Positions 56,566 to 64,000 of a DNA stretch of 64,000 bases are shown one piece after another; within the stretch, counting starts at the first letter, position 1, and each line of letters opens with the position of its first letter. Position numbers and translations under genes: made by a program. Below the pieces are notes generated by a model, which worked only from the letters and a program-made list of their open reading frames with translations, did no database searches and was not told the DNA's origin. The stretch comes from Trichormus_B sp936914905 (GTDB taxonomy: Bacteria; Cyanobacteriota; Cyanobacteriia; Cyanobacteriales; Nostocaceae), in assembly GCF_039871975.1 (NCBI RefSeq), contig NZ_JBDPLL010000001.1, one strand, 5' to 3'.

Positions 56566-56790
56566 ATGGTAGAAAACAATATGCAATTCAATGTCAACGT
56601 CAACTTAAACCCTAGCAGTTTAGAGCCAATCTTGGAACGCATATTTGCCAATCGCCGAATTACACGAAAAGATCAACAGATTATAATGTCCAGTCTTTTG
56701 ACTGAAGACGGACTAAGTGATCACCATCTTAGGCAAATTAATAAAGTATTTGATTCTTTAAAAAGAGGATTAATTAAAGTTGTAGATTAA
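56566..56790 (+). CDS. Small protein of unknown function
   Basis: 74 residues starting at 56566 (ATG with GAAGAG about 12 bases upstream); an alternative start is ATG 56581 (MQFNVNVNLNPSSLEPILER). The rest is ITRKDQQIIMSSLLTEDGLS and FDSLKRGLIKVVD. Charged, helical, no membrane segment. Composition is gene-like. It resembles small proteins seen in heterocystous cyanobacteria, but I cannot name it. Confidence 0.68.
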   Translation: MVENNMQFNVNVNLNPSSLEPILERIFANRRITRKDQQIIMSSLLTEDGLSDHHLRQINKVFDSLKRGLIKVVD

Positions 56791-56896
56791 AATTAATTTG
56801 TACTTTGTAATAGTGCCTCGAGTCCCTAGATGAATAAGTAATTTATAATTCGTAATTAAGTTTTATAACTAAGATTTAGACCCTGCCACAAAACTT

Positions 56897-56914
56897 TCCG
56901 CTTCTAAAAGTGGA
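56897..56914. terminator. Weak hairpin between convergent genes
   Basis: TCCGCTT pairs with AAGTGGA (one G-T pair) around a CTAA loop between the small gene and the caspase-like gene. Possible shared terminator. Confidence 0.35.
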
Positions 56915-56918
56915 GGAT

Positions 56919-59063
56919 TTAAACCACTTGAAAACTAAAGTTAAGGCTTGCCCAATTATTCACATCTAATACATAAGAGTCCGCAGCAGTTCCAGTAATT
57001 TCTACTTTAATTTTACTGGCATTATGTAAATCTTGAAGCAAGGCTTGGGCAACTTCTAAAGCATTAACTAAAGGGCTAATGGGCTGTTGATCAGAACTAG
57101 GATACTTAGTAGTTGACAAGGCTGCGAGGGTTTCAGTGAAGGGAGAGGTACTAAGAATTAGTTGGTGTTCACAAAAGAAAACTGGGGAAGGAAGCGTCCA
57201 ACCAGCAGTAGCATTATTTTCTGGTAATCTCACAGCTTGTTCAGGATAAATGACTATTTCTCGCAGATGGGGTTTGGTCTCGGAGGTATCTGCCAGTTTA
57301 GAGATTTCCCAAGGGTAAAAGGCGATCGCACTTCTACTATTATTTAACCCCACTAACATTAAATATATCGGGCGATCACTCAAGTTTTCCACCCGATACT
57401 GCATGGTACTCCCGATGGGAACTGTGGGAATAGCTGTTCCTGGGGTGGTGAGTGCTTTATGAGTTGTACTTTCCCCACTAAAACCACGCCATGTTTGCTG
57501 TTGCATAACGACACGGGGTGAGATGTTGTTAACCATCTCTAAAGTAGCTTTTACAGCCAAGCGAGAAGAACCTTGATTTTCTGTCAGTCGCCATAACTTT
57601 GCTGCTAACAGGGTGGAAAATTTTGGTGTTAATCTCTGCACTGCTACTTTCACGGCGTCTCCAGTTTCCCCGGCCGTATTGAGAATTACTTCACCATCAA
57701 GGGAAAAAAGAGCATAACGACTCGGTATGTTTTTTAACTTGCCAAATATGTAATCAGGCTTCTGTTCTGTTGCTGTAATGTTAACTATCCGAGTAATTGT
57801 CGCAAAGGCGCTGGTAGCATCTACACGCTCAATTCTTTCTAGACCAGAATCTAAGAGAACAGTTAAACTAATATTCCGAAGTAACACGCGCACTGCTTCT
57901 TGTACTAGTTGCCCAACTTGTAGCGATGTGGTAGCGTCTTGGTTGGATATCTGTGCTTTTGCAGTTAAACCATTGTGCGACTTAAAGATTAACTGTTCTC
58001 CAGTCGGTGTAATCAATCTGGAATTAACTCCATAGTATTCCAAAACTTGCAGAGGTAATCCTCCCAGCCATAACTCGACTGCTTTACCATCTTCATTTAT
58101 AGCTATTACCACTCCTTCTGCATCGCTACTTACCAGGGGTAAATTATCAATAATCAAACCACTTTGAGGATTTTTCTTTTGAGTCCATAACCCTGGCTGC
58201 TGTTTACTACCCAATTTGTACATGGAACTACGGACATGAGAGAGCAGAATTTGAATGGTTGTGGCTGGGGTACTTTCCCATAAATATTGGGTCAAAGCGT
58301 AGGTAAATAAACCTGCGCTGAAATTACCAAAAAGCAATTCTCCCGCTTGCTGATTTTCTGTCGAGGTTGCTTTTAGAATTATTGCATTGTTAAGTGCGGG
58401 ATCCTGGGTTTGTTGCTGTTTGAGAAATACCAATTCCTCCAGTGCTAACTTTGCTACTGATGATTCTGGGCGGGAACGAAATTTTAAAGCAGGGGTCTGT
58501 AATGTACTGGGAGCATAATAACTAGTATCTAATACTGTTGTGACTCGGTTGGTGGGGAGCGATCCCAACAACAATAAAAGAGTTTCCTCTAATAAATAGT
58601 TGACAGATAGTTGATTCTGTGTATCTAGATTGAAAGGAATTAAGGCATTTTCCACAGTCTCTGGAAAAGTTGCCAATTTAACACGAGTGCCATAGCCGCT
58701 AAAATGAAAAACGACCGTATCATCAGCTTTAGCTTGCTTACCCAAGTGATCTAAACAAGCCGCTTCAATAAATTCTCGGCTGGCTTGTTCCTCAGTTAAG
58801 GTGAGAATATCCGCAGATGCAAAGCCAAAGCGGTGAATCAAAAGTTCTTTTTGCAATTCCACATCAGTCAAACAACCACTAAGGACAGGACTCTGTGGAT
58901 ATTGATTGATACCTATTAACAATGCCAACTTACGCGGTTTGGGTTGTGCTAAAGCTTGATAATAGCGATTTCCTAAAGTTAACCACTCAGCTTCAGTCAG
59001 TCCCAATACTGCCAGTATGGAGCCAATTCGTTCTAAAAACGCACGCCGTTTCATAATTAGCAT
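56919..59063 (-). CDS. Caspase-family protein (orthocaspase) with Tyr/Ser in place of His/Cys
   Basis: 714 residues. N-terminal twin-Arg-like leader (KRRAFLERIGSILAVLGL), then a p20 caspase-hemoglobinase fold: RKLALLIGINQYPQSPVLSG, VVFHFSGYG (residues 118-125) and VTTVLDTSYY (about 174-183). In active metacaspases the dyad is the His of SGHG and the Cys of DxCHSG. Here these are Tyr124 and Ser181, so no cysteine protease activity is expected. The C-terminal half (about 300-714) is beta-rich with DUF4384-like features (MQYRVENLSDRPIYLMLVGL, SAIAFYPWE). YS variants are known among cyanobacterial orthocaspases. It is intact. Confidence 0.88.
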   Translation of the reverse strand: MLIMKRRAFLERIGSILAVLGLTEAEWLTLGNRYYQALAQPKPRKLALLIGINQYPQSPVLSGCLTDVELQKELLIHRFGFASADILTLTEEQASREFIEAACLDHLGKQAKADDTVVFHFSGYGTRVKLATFPETVENALIPFNLDTQNQLSVNYLLEETLLLLLGSLPTNRVTTVLDTSYYAPSTLQTPALKFRSRPESSVAKLALEELVFLKQQQTQDPALNNAIILKATSTENQQAGELLFGNFSAGLFTYALTQYLWESTPATTIQILLSHVRSSMYKLGSKQQPGLWTQKKNPQSGLIIDNLPLVSSDAEGVVIAINEDGKAVELWLGGLPLQVLEYYGVNSRLITPTGEQLIFKSHNGLTAKAQISNQDATTSLQVGQLVQEAVRVLLRNISLTVLLDSGLERIERVDATSAFATITRIVNITATEQKPDYIFGKLKNIPSRYALFSLDGEVILNTAGETGDAVKVAVQRLTPKFSTLLAAKLWRLTENQGSSRLAVKATLEMVNNISPRVVMQQQTWRGFSGESTTHKALTTPGTAIPTVPIGSTMQYRVENLSDRPIYLMLVGLNNSRSAIAFYPWEISKLADTSETKPHLREIVIYPEQAVRLPENNATAGWTLPSPVFFCEHQLILSTSPFTETLAALSTTKYPSSDQQPISPLVNALEVAQALLQDLHNASKIKVEITGTAADSYVLDVNNWASLNFSFQVV

Positions 59064-59153
59064 CAGCCCTCAGTCCATAAGCTAACAGCTTAAGGGGCTG
59101 AGAGCTATAGAGTAAAGTTTGAATTTACACTTTTTGCTGCTTTTCCATCAGGG

Positions 59154-60338
59154 TTAAGCTAAAGCTGGTTGTGAGATAGACATTGTCCGTGCTAACTCAG
59201 CTACTACTTCAGGACGAGAGAATTCTGGTGGGGGTAACTCACCACGACGCAACATCTCCCGGACTTTTGTACCCGACAGATGAACCCGTTCTTCTGGTCT
59301 GCTGGGACTGGTTTTAGTTGTGGCCATTTGTTTGGTCCGTGTGCAGTAGAAAGCGTGTTCAAACTTCATTGGCACAATGCCCAATTCTTCAGGCGCAAAC
59401 TCATCAAATATATATTGAGAATCATAAGTGCCGTAGTAGTCACCTACACCAGCATGATCTCGCCCAACAATAAAATGTGTACAGCCGTAATTCTTTCGAA
59501 CCAAAGCATGGAAAATAGCTTCCCTTGGACCAGCATAACGCATTGCCGCTGGATTAATGGCGAGAATTACTCTATCTAAGGGGTAATAATGTTTCATGAG
59601 TATTTCATAGCAACGCATCCGCACATCAGCAGCGATATCGTCTTCTTTGGTTGCGCCTACTAATGGGTGTAAAAATAGACCATCTACTGTTTCCAAAGCA
59701 CATTTTTGAATATACTCATGGGCGCGGTGGATGGGGTTGCGAGTTTGGAAACCGACTATAGTTTTCCAACCCTTCTCTCTAAACATTTGCCGGGAAGGAG
59801 CAGGATCAATTTGGTAGCTGGGAAACTGGGGATGAGAATCACGTTCCAGTAACCAGATATCCCCAGCTAGGTTCACGGAACCTTGATTATATACTACCTG
59901 CACTCCAGGGTGTTTGACATCATCTGTGCGATAGACATTTATAGCTTCGCGTTTTTTGTCATAACTATACTTTTCGCTCAGTTCCAAAACCCCAATAAAC
60001 TCGCCATTGGGGTTATCCAGACGGACTAAACCACCTGGTTGGAGAGGGGCTGCATTTTCTTCTGTTACAGATAGTGTAATTGGAATTGACCAGACAAGTC
60101 CGTTGGCCAGTCGCATTTCTGTAACTACGCGATCATAGTCGGCTTGGTTCATGAAACCAATCAGCGGACTAAAACCACCAATGGCTATCATTTCTAAATC
60201 AGAAATGGCTCGCTCATCAAGTGTCACTCGCGGTAAAAAGTCAGCTTTGGAGAGAAATACTTCTCTTTGTTCTGACGAAGCAACTCGGTTTATTAACTCT
60301 CCGCCGTGGGGGGCGATCGCATCTGGATGGTAACTCAA
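59154..60338 (-). CDS. sat: Sulfate adenylyltransferase
   Basis: Sat activates sulfate with ATP to APS, the first step of sulfate assimilation. The 394-residue product has GFQTRNPIHRAHEYIQKCAL (ATP-site QxRNPxHxxH), LHPLVGATKEDDI, ILAINPAAMRYAGPREAIFH, the second ATP motif IVGRDHAGVGDYYGTYD and the end HLSGTKVREMLRRGELPP. Length fits the single-domain bacterial form; no APS kinase is attached. It starts 91 bases upstream of the caspase-like gene on the same strand. It is intact. Confidence 0.96.
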   Translation of the reverse strand: MSYHPDAIAPHGGELINRVASSEQREVFLSKADFLPRVTLDERAISDLEMIAIGGFSPLIGFMNQADYDRVVTEMRLANGLVWSIPITLSVTEENAAPLQPGGLVRLDNPNGEFIGVLELSEKYSYDKKREAINVYRTDDVKHPGVQVVYNQGSVNLAGDIWLLERDSHPQFPSYQIDPAPSRQMFREKGWKTIVGFQTRNPIHRAHEYIQKCALETVDGLFLHPLVGATKEDDIAADVRMRCYEILMKHYYPLDRVILAINPAAMRYAGPREAIFHALVRKNYGCTHFIVGRDHAGVGDYYGTYDSQYIFDEFAPEELGIVPMKFEHAFYCTRTKQMATTKTSPSRPEERVHLSGTKVREMLRRGELPPPEFSRPEVVAELARTMSISQPALA

Positions 60339-60565
60339 CGTGATTCCTTCCGTAATTTATAATTATTGTTGCAAACTATGTACTAAATTATCAAATTGTC
60401 GGTACATATAGTACAAGTTCTCAAAAAAATCTTGTCAATTGCCGGTCGGAAAGGGTGAGATTGGGAAAAGAAGGCAGGGGACAGGGAGCAGGAGGCAGGG
60501 GGAGAAAAAGATATTATTTATGCTATTTCTTAGTAAGAAAGACGAGATTACTGGATGCTAATACT
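60339..60565. other. Leader region of sat
   Basis: Contains AGGCAGGGGACAGGGAGCAGG, a purine-rich low-complexity repeat of the CAGGGGAGCAGG type. No gene visible. Confidence 0.4.
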
Positions 60566-60778
60566 ATGCAAACGGAAAAAATATCAATTTCCTTCGCAGC
60601 CTCTTGAGTGCAGTTTGTTGAGAACTACAAAGTTGCCAAAAAGTGTAAATTTCGCTCGCAAGTAATTGCGTTAGCATTAGATTTATTATTGCGATTTCAA
60701 GAGTTAGAGGAAGCATACCCCGAAGCTTCAACAGAAATTAACCAAGATTGGGAATTAACTATAAGGTATGAAAGATAG
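60566..60778 (+). pseudogene. Type II antitoxin-like pseudogene
   Basis: Reads MQTEKISISFAAS, TGA, then VQFVENYKVAKKCKFRSQVI followed by ALALDLLLRFQELEEAYPEA and INQDWELTIRYER. This is the layout of a short ribbon-helix-helix antitoxin (N-terminal strand, two helices, acidic tail). One TGA stops it at codon 14. No toxin gene follows; the next gene is a dead Uma2. Family assignment is by resemblance. Confidence 0.65.
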
Positions 60779-60848
60779 CAGGACATTGCAAAGCATCATA
60801 ATATTTGATCATTTTTGTAGAAAGCTTCTAAAATATATTCTCACTGTT

Positions 60849-60916
60849 TAGGACTTACATATTCTGGAATTCTAACTATTAGTCCAGCATTGTCACTAGC
60901 ACTTGCATAAGACCTA
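60849..60916. repeat. Small foldback with IS-like ends
   Basis: 68 bases bounded by TAGGACTTACATATTC and, inverted, TAGGTCTTATGCAAGT. The ends resemble the terminal repeat of the IS at 11831-12966 (TAGGACTTACGCATT). Possibly a tiny non-autonomous derivative. Confidence 0.45.
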
Positions 60917-60970
60917 TCTAATCCTTACATAGCCGTAAAACACCAAACCTCTAAATTTCTCATCTAACAA

Positions 60971-61576
60971 TTACACCATAAAGACTTGTTTTGCTATTAA
61001 CTGCAAGTTGGGAAAGTTTGAAGAAACAAGTTGCTCCTTGTTTTGAAACAATCGCTTTTGATACTCATCCTCTACTAAGGTGCAAATTGTAATAGTTGGC
61101 TGTTTGGGTTTGCCAATATATTCTCTTCCACCAATAGCCAAATAATCTACAATAATCCAATATTAAATTATACCTAATAGGGCGTAATCTTCAACTTTGC
61201 AGGCGTAGTCTTTTTGCTAATTTCTACTCAGGACTTCAGCAATTAGTGTAATTGATTTTCCTAATGTAATTACAGGTTGTTGTTGCTAAAATGGTTCATT
61301 AATTAGTTGTGTTTAGTCTAACACAATAACATCGGGACGAAAGGCTATTTCTGTTCCCAATAGTTTAATTAAGCAGCGATGGGAAATAAAATATGGTAAG
61401 TCCTGAGGATCAATTTCTACATTCAGTTTTCGCCCAATTAAAGATGACACTTACTGATGGGGTCCTGTTGGTTCTATTTCGATTAATTCCCCATCAATGA
61501 GTTCATAATTATCAATATCGCCGTACTAAGTAATGAATTTATCAAATTTGATAAGTTTTAGGGCTGGTTATACCAT
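60971..61576 (-). pseudogene. Uma2-family (DUF820) endonuclease pseudogene
   Basis: Minus-strand pieces: LIKFDKFIT, stop, YGDIDNYELIDGELIEIEPT, LIGRKLNVEIDPQDLPYFIS, HRCLIKLLGTEIAFRPDVIV, GKSITLIAEVLSRN, stop, then KDYACKVEDYALLGI, YWIIVDYLAIGGREYIGKPK and TICTLVEDEYQKRLF. ELIDGELIE, RPDVxV and the ExLS...K...Y region are the Uma2 fold (PD-(D/E)xK). At least four stops. Confidence 0.82.
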
Positions 61577-61612
61577 GAGAATTTTTCCTCACGATTAAGT
61601 AAATCTTGGGAA

Positions 61613-62668
61613 TTAACTGAACTGTTCGATTATTCCCCCACCCAATACCTTATCCCCTTCATACCAAACCGCAGCTTGTCCAGGGGTAATACTGAACTGT
61701 GGTTCATCAAACACCAACCGCACACGAAAATCTTGTAAAGGTATCACTGTCACCGGTACGGGTTGTGAACGATAACGAATTTGCACTTCTGCACGGATGG
61801 GGGTTGCAGGTTCAGCTATGGAAACCCAATTTACTCTATTTACTGTACATTGTGATTGAGTTCCTTTGGTCCGATCGCCTACAACTACTCTGTTATTAAC
61901 TGCATCCAATTCAATCACATACAAGGGTTCGCCCGCAGCAATACCTATACCTTTACGTTGTCCAATTGTATAATGATGAACACCATCATGTTGTCCCAAA
62001 ATTTTACCAGTTGTATCGAGAATATGACCGGGTTTAGGTGCTAAATATTTATCTAAAAATGCCCGCATGGAACCGTTACTTTCCACCAAGCATAAATCTT
62101 GACTTTCTGGTTTATCAGCGGTTGTTAAACCGTATTCAGCCGCAATTCTGCGGGTATCGGTTTTATTCAATTCTCCCAAAGGAAAAACTGAGGTACTTAG
62201 TAAGTATTGAGACAAATCATAGAGAAAATACGACTGGTCTTTGTTACGATCAACTGCACGTAACAAGTTATAACGTCCGGTGGTTTCATCGTAGCGAATT
62301 TGGGCATAATGACCTGTAGCGATCGCATTGCTTCCCAATTTTTCCCGCGCATATTCCACCATTGGTCCAAATTTCACCGTTTTATTGCATTGCGAACAAG
62401 GTAACGGCGTAATTCCCACACTGTAACCAGATACTAAATAATCCACAATATTAGCTTGAAAGACATCCCGAATATCAACAACTTCGTGGGGCAAGCCTAA
62501 TTGTTCACAAATACTAGCCGCGTCGATCATTCCTTCAGAGCAACATTGCCCTTTGCCTTTCATCAGCCAAAGGGTTAAACCAATTACATCATAGCCCTGA
62601 TTGTGTAATATAGCGGCAGCTACAGAACTGTCAACGCCACCAGAAAGACCAACGACAACTTTTTTCAT
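61613..62668 (-). CDS. mnmA: tRNA 2-thiouridylase MnmA
   Basis: MnmA installs the 2-thio group on U34 of Lys, Glu and Gln tRNAs. The 351-residue product has the PP-loop VVGLSGGVDSSVAAAIL, the first catalytic Cys in ITPLPCSQCNKTVKFG, the ATGHYAQI segment, DQSYFLYDLSQ, and the second Cys in ESQDLCLVESNG, then IGQRKGIGIAAGEPLYV. Length is typical. It is intact; the leader 62669-62863 has no other gene. Confidence 0.96.
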   Translation of the reverse strand: MKKVVVGLSGGVDSSVAAAILHNQGYDVIGLTLWLMKGKGQCCSEGMIDAASICEQLGLPHEVVDIRDVFQANIVDYLVSGYSVGITPLPCSQCNKTVKFGPMVEYAREKLGSNAIATGHYAQIRYDETTGRYNLLRAVDRNKDQSYFLYDLSQYLLSTSVFPLGELNKTDTRRIAAEYGLTTADKPESQDLCLVESNGSMRAFLDKYLAPKPGHILDTTGKILGQHDGVHHYTIGQRKGIGIAAGEPLYVIELDAVNNRVVVGDRTKGTQSQCTVNRVNWVSIAEPATPIRAEVQIRYRSQPVPVTVIPLQDFRVRLVFDEPQFSITPGQAAVWYEGDKVLGGGIIEQFS

Positions 62669-62884
62669 AATTCATACTTTTAACAATGCTTGCTACTGAT
62701 TATTACTGGGAGATTATCTTTCACCCTAAACAAAACGCTAGACTGTCCAATTGTAGCACAAGTTCCTCAAAAGCTTTGGTAGTAAGCAACTTTGAGTTAT
62801 GGGGTTTTAACCATCTCTATAATTATCCATTAACTGTTTACAATGATGACTAATGGAAAATAGTTGCTCAAGAGAGTGATCAAT

Positions 62885-63771
62885 ATGCAGATTTTCATAG
62901 TCAGTCGATTTACCTACCTATCTATTTCGCTATTTATAGGCGTTCTTTTGGTAATTATCCCCCAAAATGGCCTAATGAAAGCACAATTTAGTCAGTATCA
63001 ATATATAAAGGAAATTCCCACTATTGCACAAGCATTGCCTCAATTACAAACAACTCAAGCTATAGAATTTACTCGAAATAGTCAAAACTATCAACCTTCG
63101 CAAACCAGAAAAATCAGTCAATATAACCAAGATCTTGAACGTTACTTTGTTTATGTTGACGGTGATAATCCTCAAATTTTGCAACGCATAAGTCAGGTTG
63201 AAAGTAGTGCTTATTTTCGACAGTACGGTGGAAGAACGATAATTCAAGCAGGTGTTTTTGGTAAACCTTTTTGGCAAACCATTTAATGCTCAATAAAGGG
63301 TCAATAAATTGGAAGTAAATAGTATTTGTGGCGCTCATTTTGTCGGTTTTTCTAAAAATGGAACAGGGGGTAACAATAATCCTATATATTCCAGCAATAC
63401 CTCCTAACTCTCTTATAATCCCCCTAGCTATAATGATCCAATGACCAGAATTAATTATAGCCAAAAAAGATCATACTTCTTATTATGTAATTATTCCCAG
63501 TAGTCCTAATCATTTACGCAATTTAGGTGAATAAGTCCGCCGGAGTATTGGTCAAAATAGTAATGTGTGGACGAGAACCCAGCCAAGAGGAGCCCATATG
63601 GCTCTAGGTCCTTTTAGCGAACGTCCAGAAGCCGAAGAATGGAATGATTATATTAAAAATCAGGCTACGGAAATGCGAGAGTTTATTACGGTAAGTGTGG
63701 GACTGGGGATTGGTAGAGAGAAGGGAGATGAGGGTGATGGGGAAGAAATCCTTTTAACCCCCAATGTCTAA
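62885..63771 (+). pseudogene. Exported SPOR-like protein pseudogene
   Basis: From ATG 62885 the frame has an N-terminal hydrophobic segment (LSISLFIGVLLVIIPQNGLM) and then RYFVYVDGDNPQILQRISQV, ending at TAA (63286) after FGKPFWQTI. Later, in other frames, come SYYVIIPSSPNHLRNLG, a stop, VRRSIGQNSNVWTRTQPRGA and HMALGPFSERPEAEEWNDYI. The two halves look like SPOR-type repeats (FxVxVxG...GPFxxxxxA). Several stops and shifts lie between. The last 25 codons are low-complexity repeat. Peptidoglycan binding by SPOR domains is known; its use here is inference. Confidence 0.65.
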
Positions 63772-63791
63772 TGACTAATAACTAATGACCA

Positions 63792-64000
63792 ATGACTAAA
63801 GAACAAATAGTAGTGACTAAAGAACAAATAGTAGTAACATCTGCCCAAATGCGTGACATTGAAGGGCGAATATTTGCAGCGGGAATGCCTGTTGTAGCTT
63901 TGATGGAAAAAGTAGCGGGACTGATTAGCGATCGCTTACAGGTTATCATACCAAAAGGACGATGTGTGGGAATTTTAGTGGGTCCCGGCCATAACGGTGG
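63792..64000 (+). CDS. nnrD: NAD(P)H-hydrate epimerase/dehydratase, N-terminal part (runs off window)
   Basis: The first 69 codons of a YjeF_N-domain protein: VVTSAQMRDIEGRIFAAGMP, VVALMEKVAGLISDRL and the nucleotide-site start GILVGPGHNGG. The epimerase/dehydratase repairs hydrated NAD(P)H. Whether the C-terminal ADP-dependent dehydratase domain follows lies beyond the window, though the fused form is usual in cyanobacteria. The first codons carry a tandem repeat (TKEQIVVTKEQIVV) from a 24-base duplication, so translation may truly start at a later codon. Confidence 0.85.
   Translation, partial: MTKEQIVVTKEQIVVTSAQMRDIEGRIFAAGMPVVALMEKVAGLISDRLQVIIPKGRCVGILVGPGHNG

Noticed and set aside
1..64000. 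tRNA or rRNA genes
   Set aside because: No cloverleaf with a GTTCRANYC arm and no rRNA-like block was recognised by eye on either strand; a covariance search would settle this.

Overview
The window looks like a filamentous, heterocyst-forming type cyanobacterium (Nostocales). Supporting signs are about 16 HIP1 octamers (GCGATCGC), nearly all inside genes, cyanobacterial-type genes (CP12, cobalamin-pathway CbiD and CobK, DUF3177, DUF1636, FIST, an orthocaspase), and the many short dispersed repeats usual in this group. The number of frameshifted, stop-interrupted and IS-hit genes is very high, and three element copies resemble the ISAzo13 family. That pattern is what is known of the reduced, obligately symbiotic Azolla cyanobiont (Nostoc/Trichormus azollae). 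This identification is inference from style; no database was searched.

Layout. 1-8 kb: repeats, an adenylate-kinase-like pseudogene, then intact rph, an MlaE-type permease, pgl (6-phosphogluconolactonase), an FHA-domain protein with a 12-residue Pro-rich tandem repeat, and mutS. 8-16.4 kb: an erosion zone with layered transposase remnants, two families of MITE-like elements, a scaffold gap, and the ruined nitrate transporter genes nrtA and nrtB. nrtB is split by an IS whose 5-bp target duplication is still visible. 16.5-31 kb: rubrerythrin, a dead Old Yellow Enzyme, gmd plus a glycosyltransferase, an RDD/pentapeptide membrane protein, DUF1636-cobK, a PsiE-like protein, an adenosine-deaminase-like enzyme and a DUF2993 protein. 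31-42.4 kb: mostly intact core genes (CDF transporter, response regulator, guaA, cbiD, DUF3177, cp12, FIST, metallophosphoesterase, trmB). 42.4-51.5 kb: a second erosion zone with two ISAzo13-like copies (one nested inside a MITE), an IS200 fragment, dead FTR1-type iron permease and DEAD-box helicase genes, an intact ROK kinase and a sucrase/ferredoxin-like gene. 51.5-64 kb: recQ, a collapsed phosphonate transporter (phnD-phnC-phnE) carrying a MITE, mtnP, a caspase-like protein with a Tyr/Ser dyad, sat, dead antitoxin and Uma2 genes, mnmA, a dead exported protein gene, and the start of nnrD.

How it fits together. Housekeeping functions stay intact: RNA processing, mismatch repair, purine and cobalamin synthesis, sulfate activation, tRNA modification and Calvin-cycle control. 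Genes for taking nutrients from the open environment are dead: nitrate, phosphonate and iron import. So are stress and defence accessories: a cold-shock-type helicase, OYE, antitoxin and Uma2. This is the expected signature of a N2-fixing symbiont fed by its host. I found no tRNA, rRNA, CRISPR array or clear prophage. The most distinctive new-looking content is the repeat ecology: a roughly 166-bp MITE family (three copies), a roughly 127-bp MITE family (five copies plus one larger relative), ISAzo13 copies that share the same internal stop codons, and several smaller dispersed repeat families.
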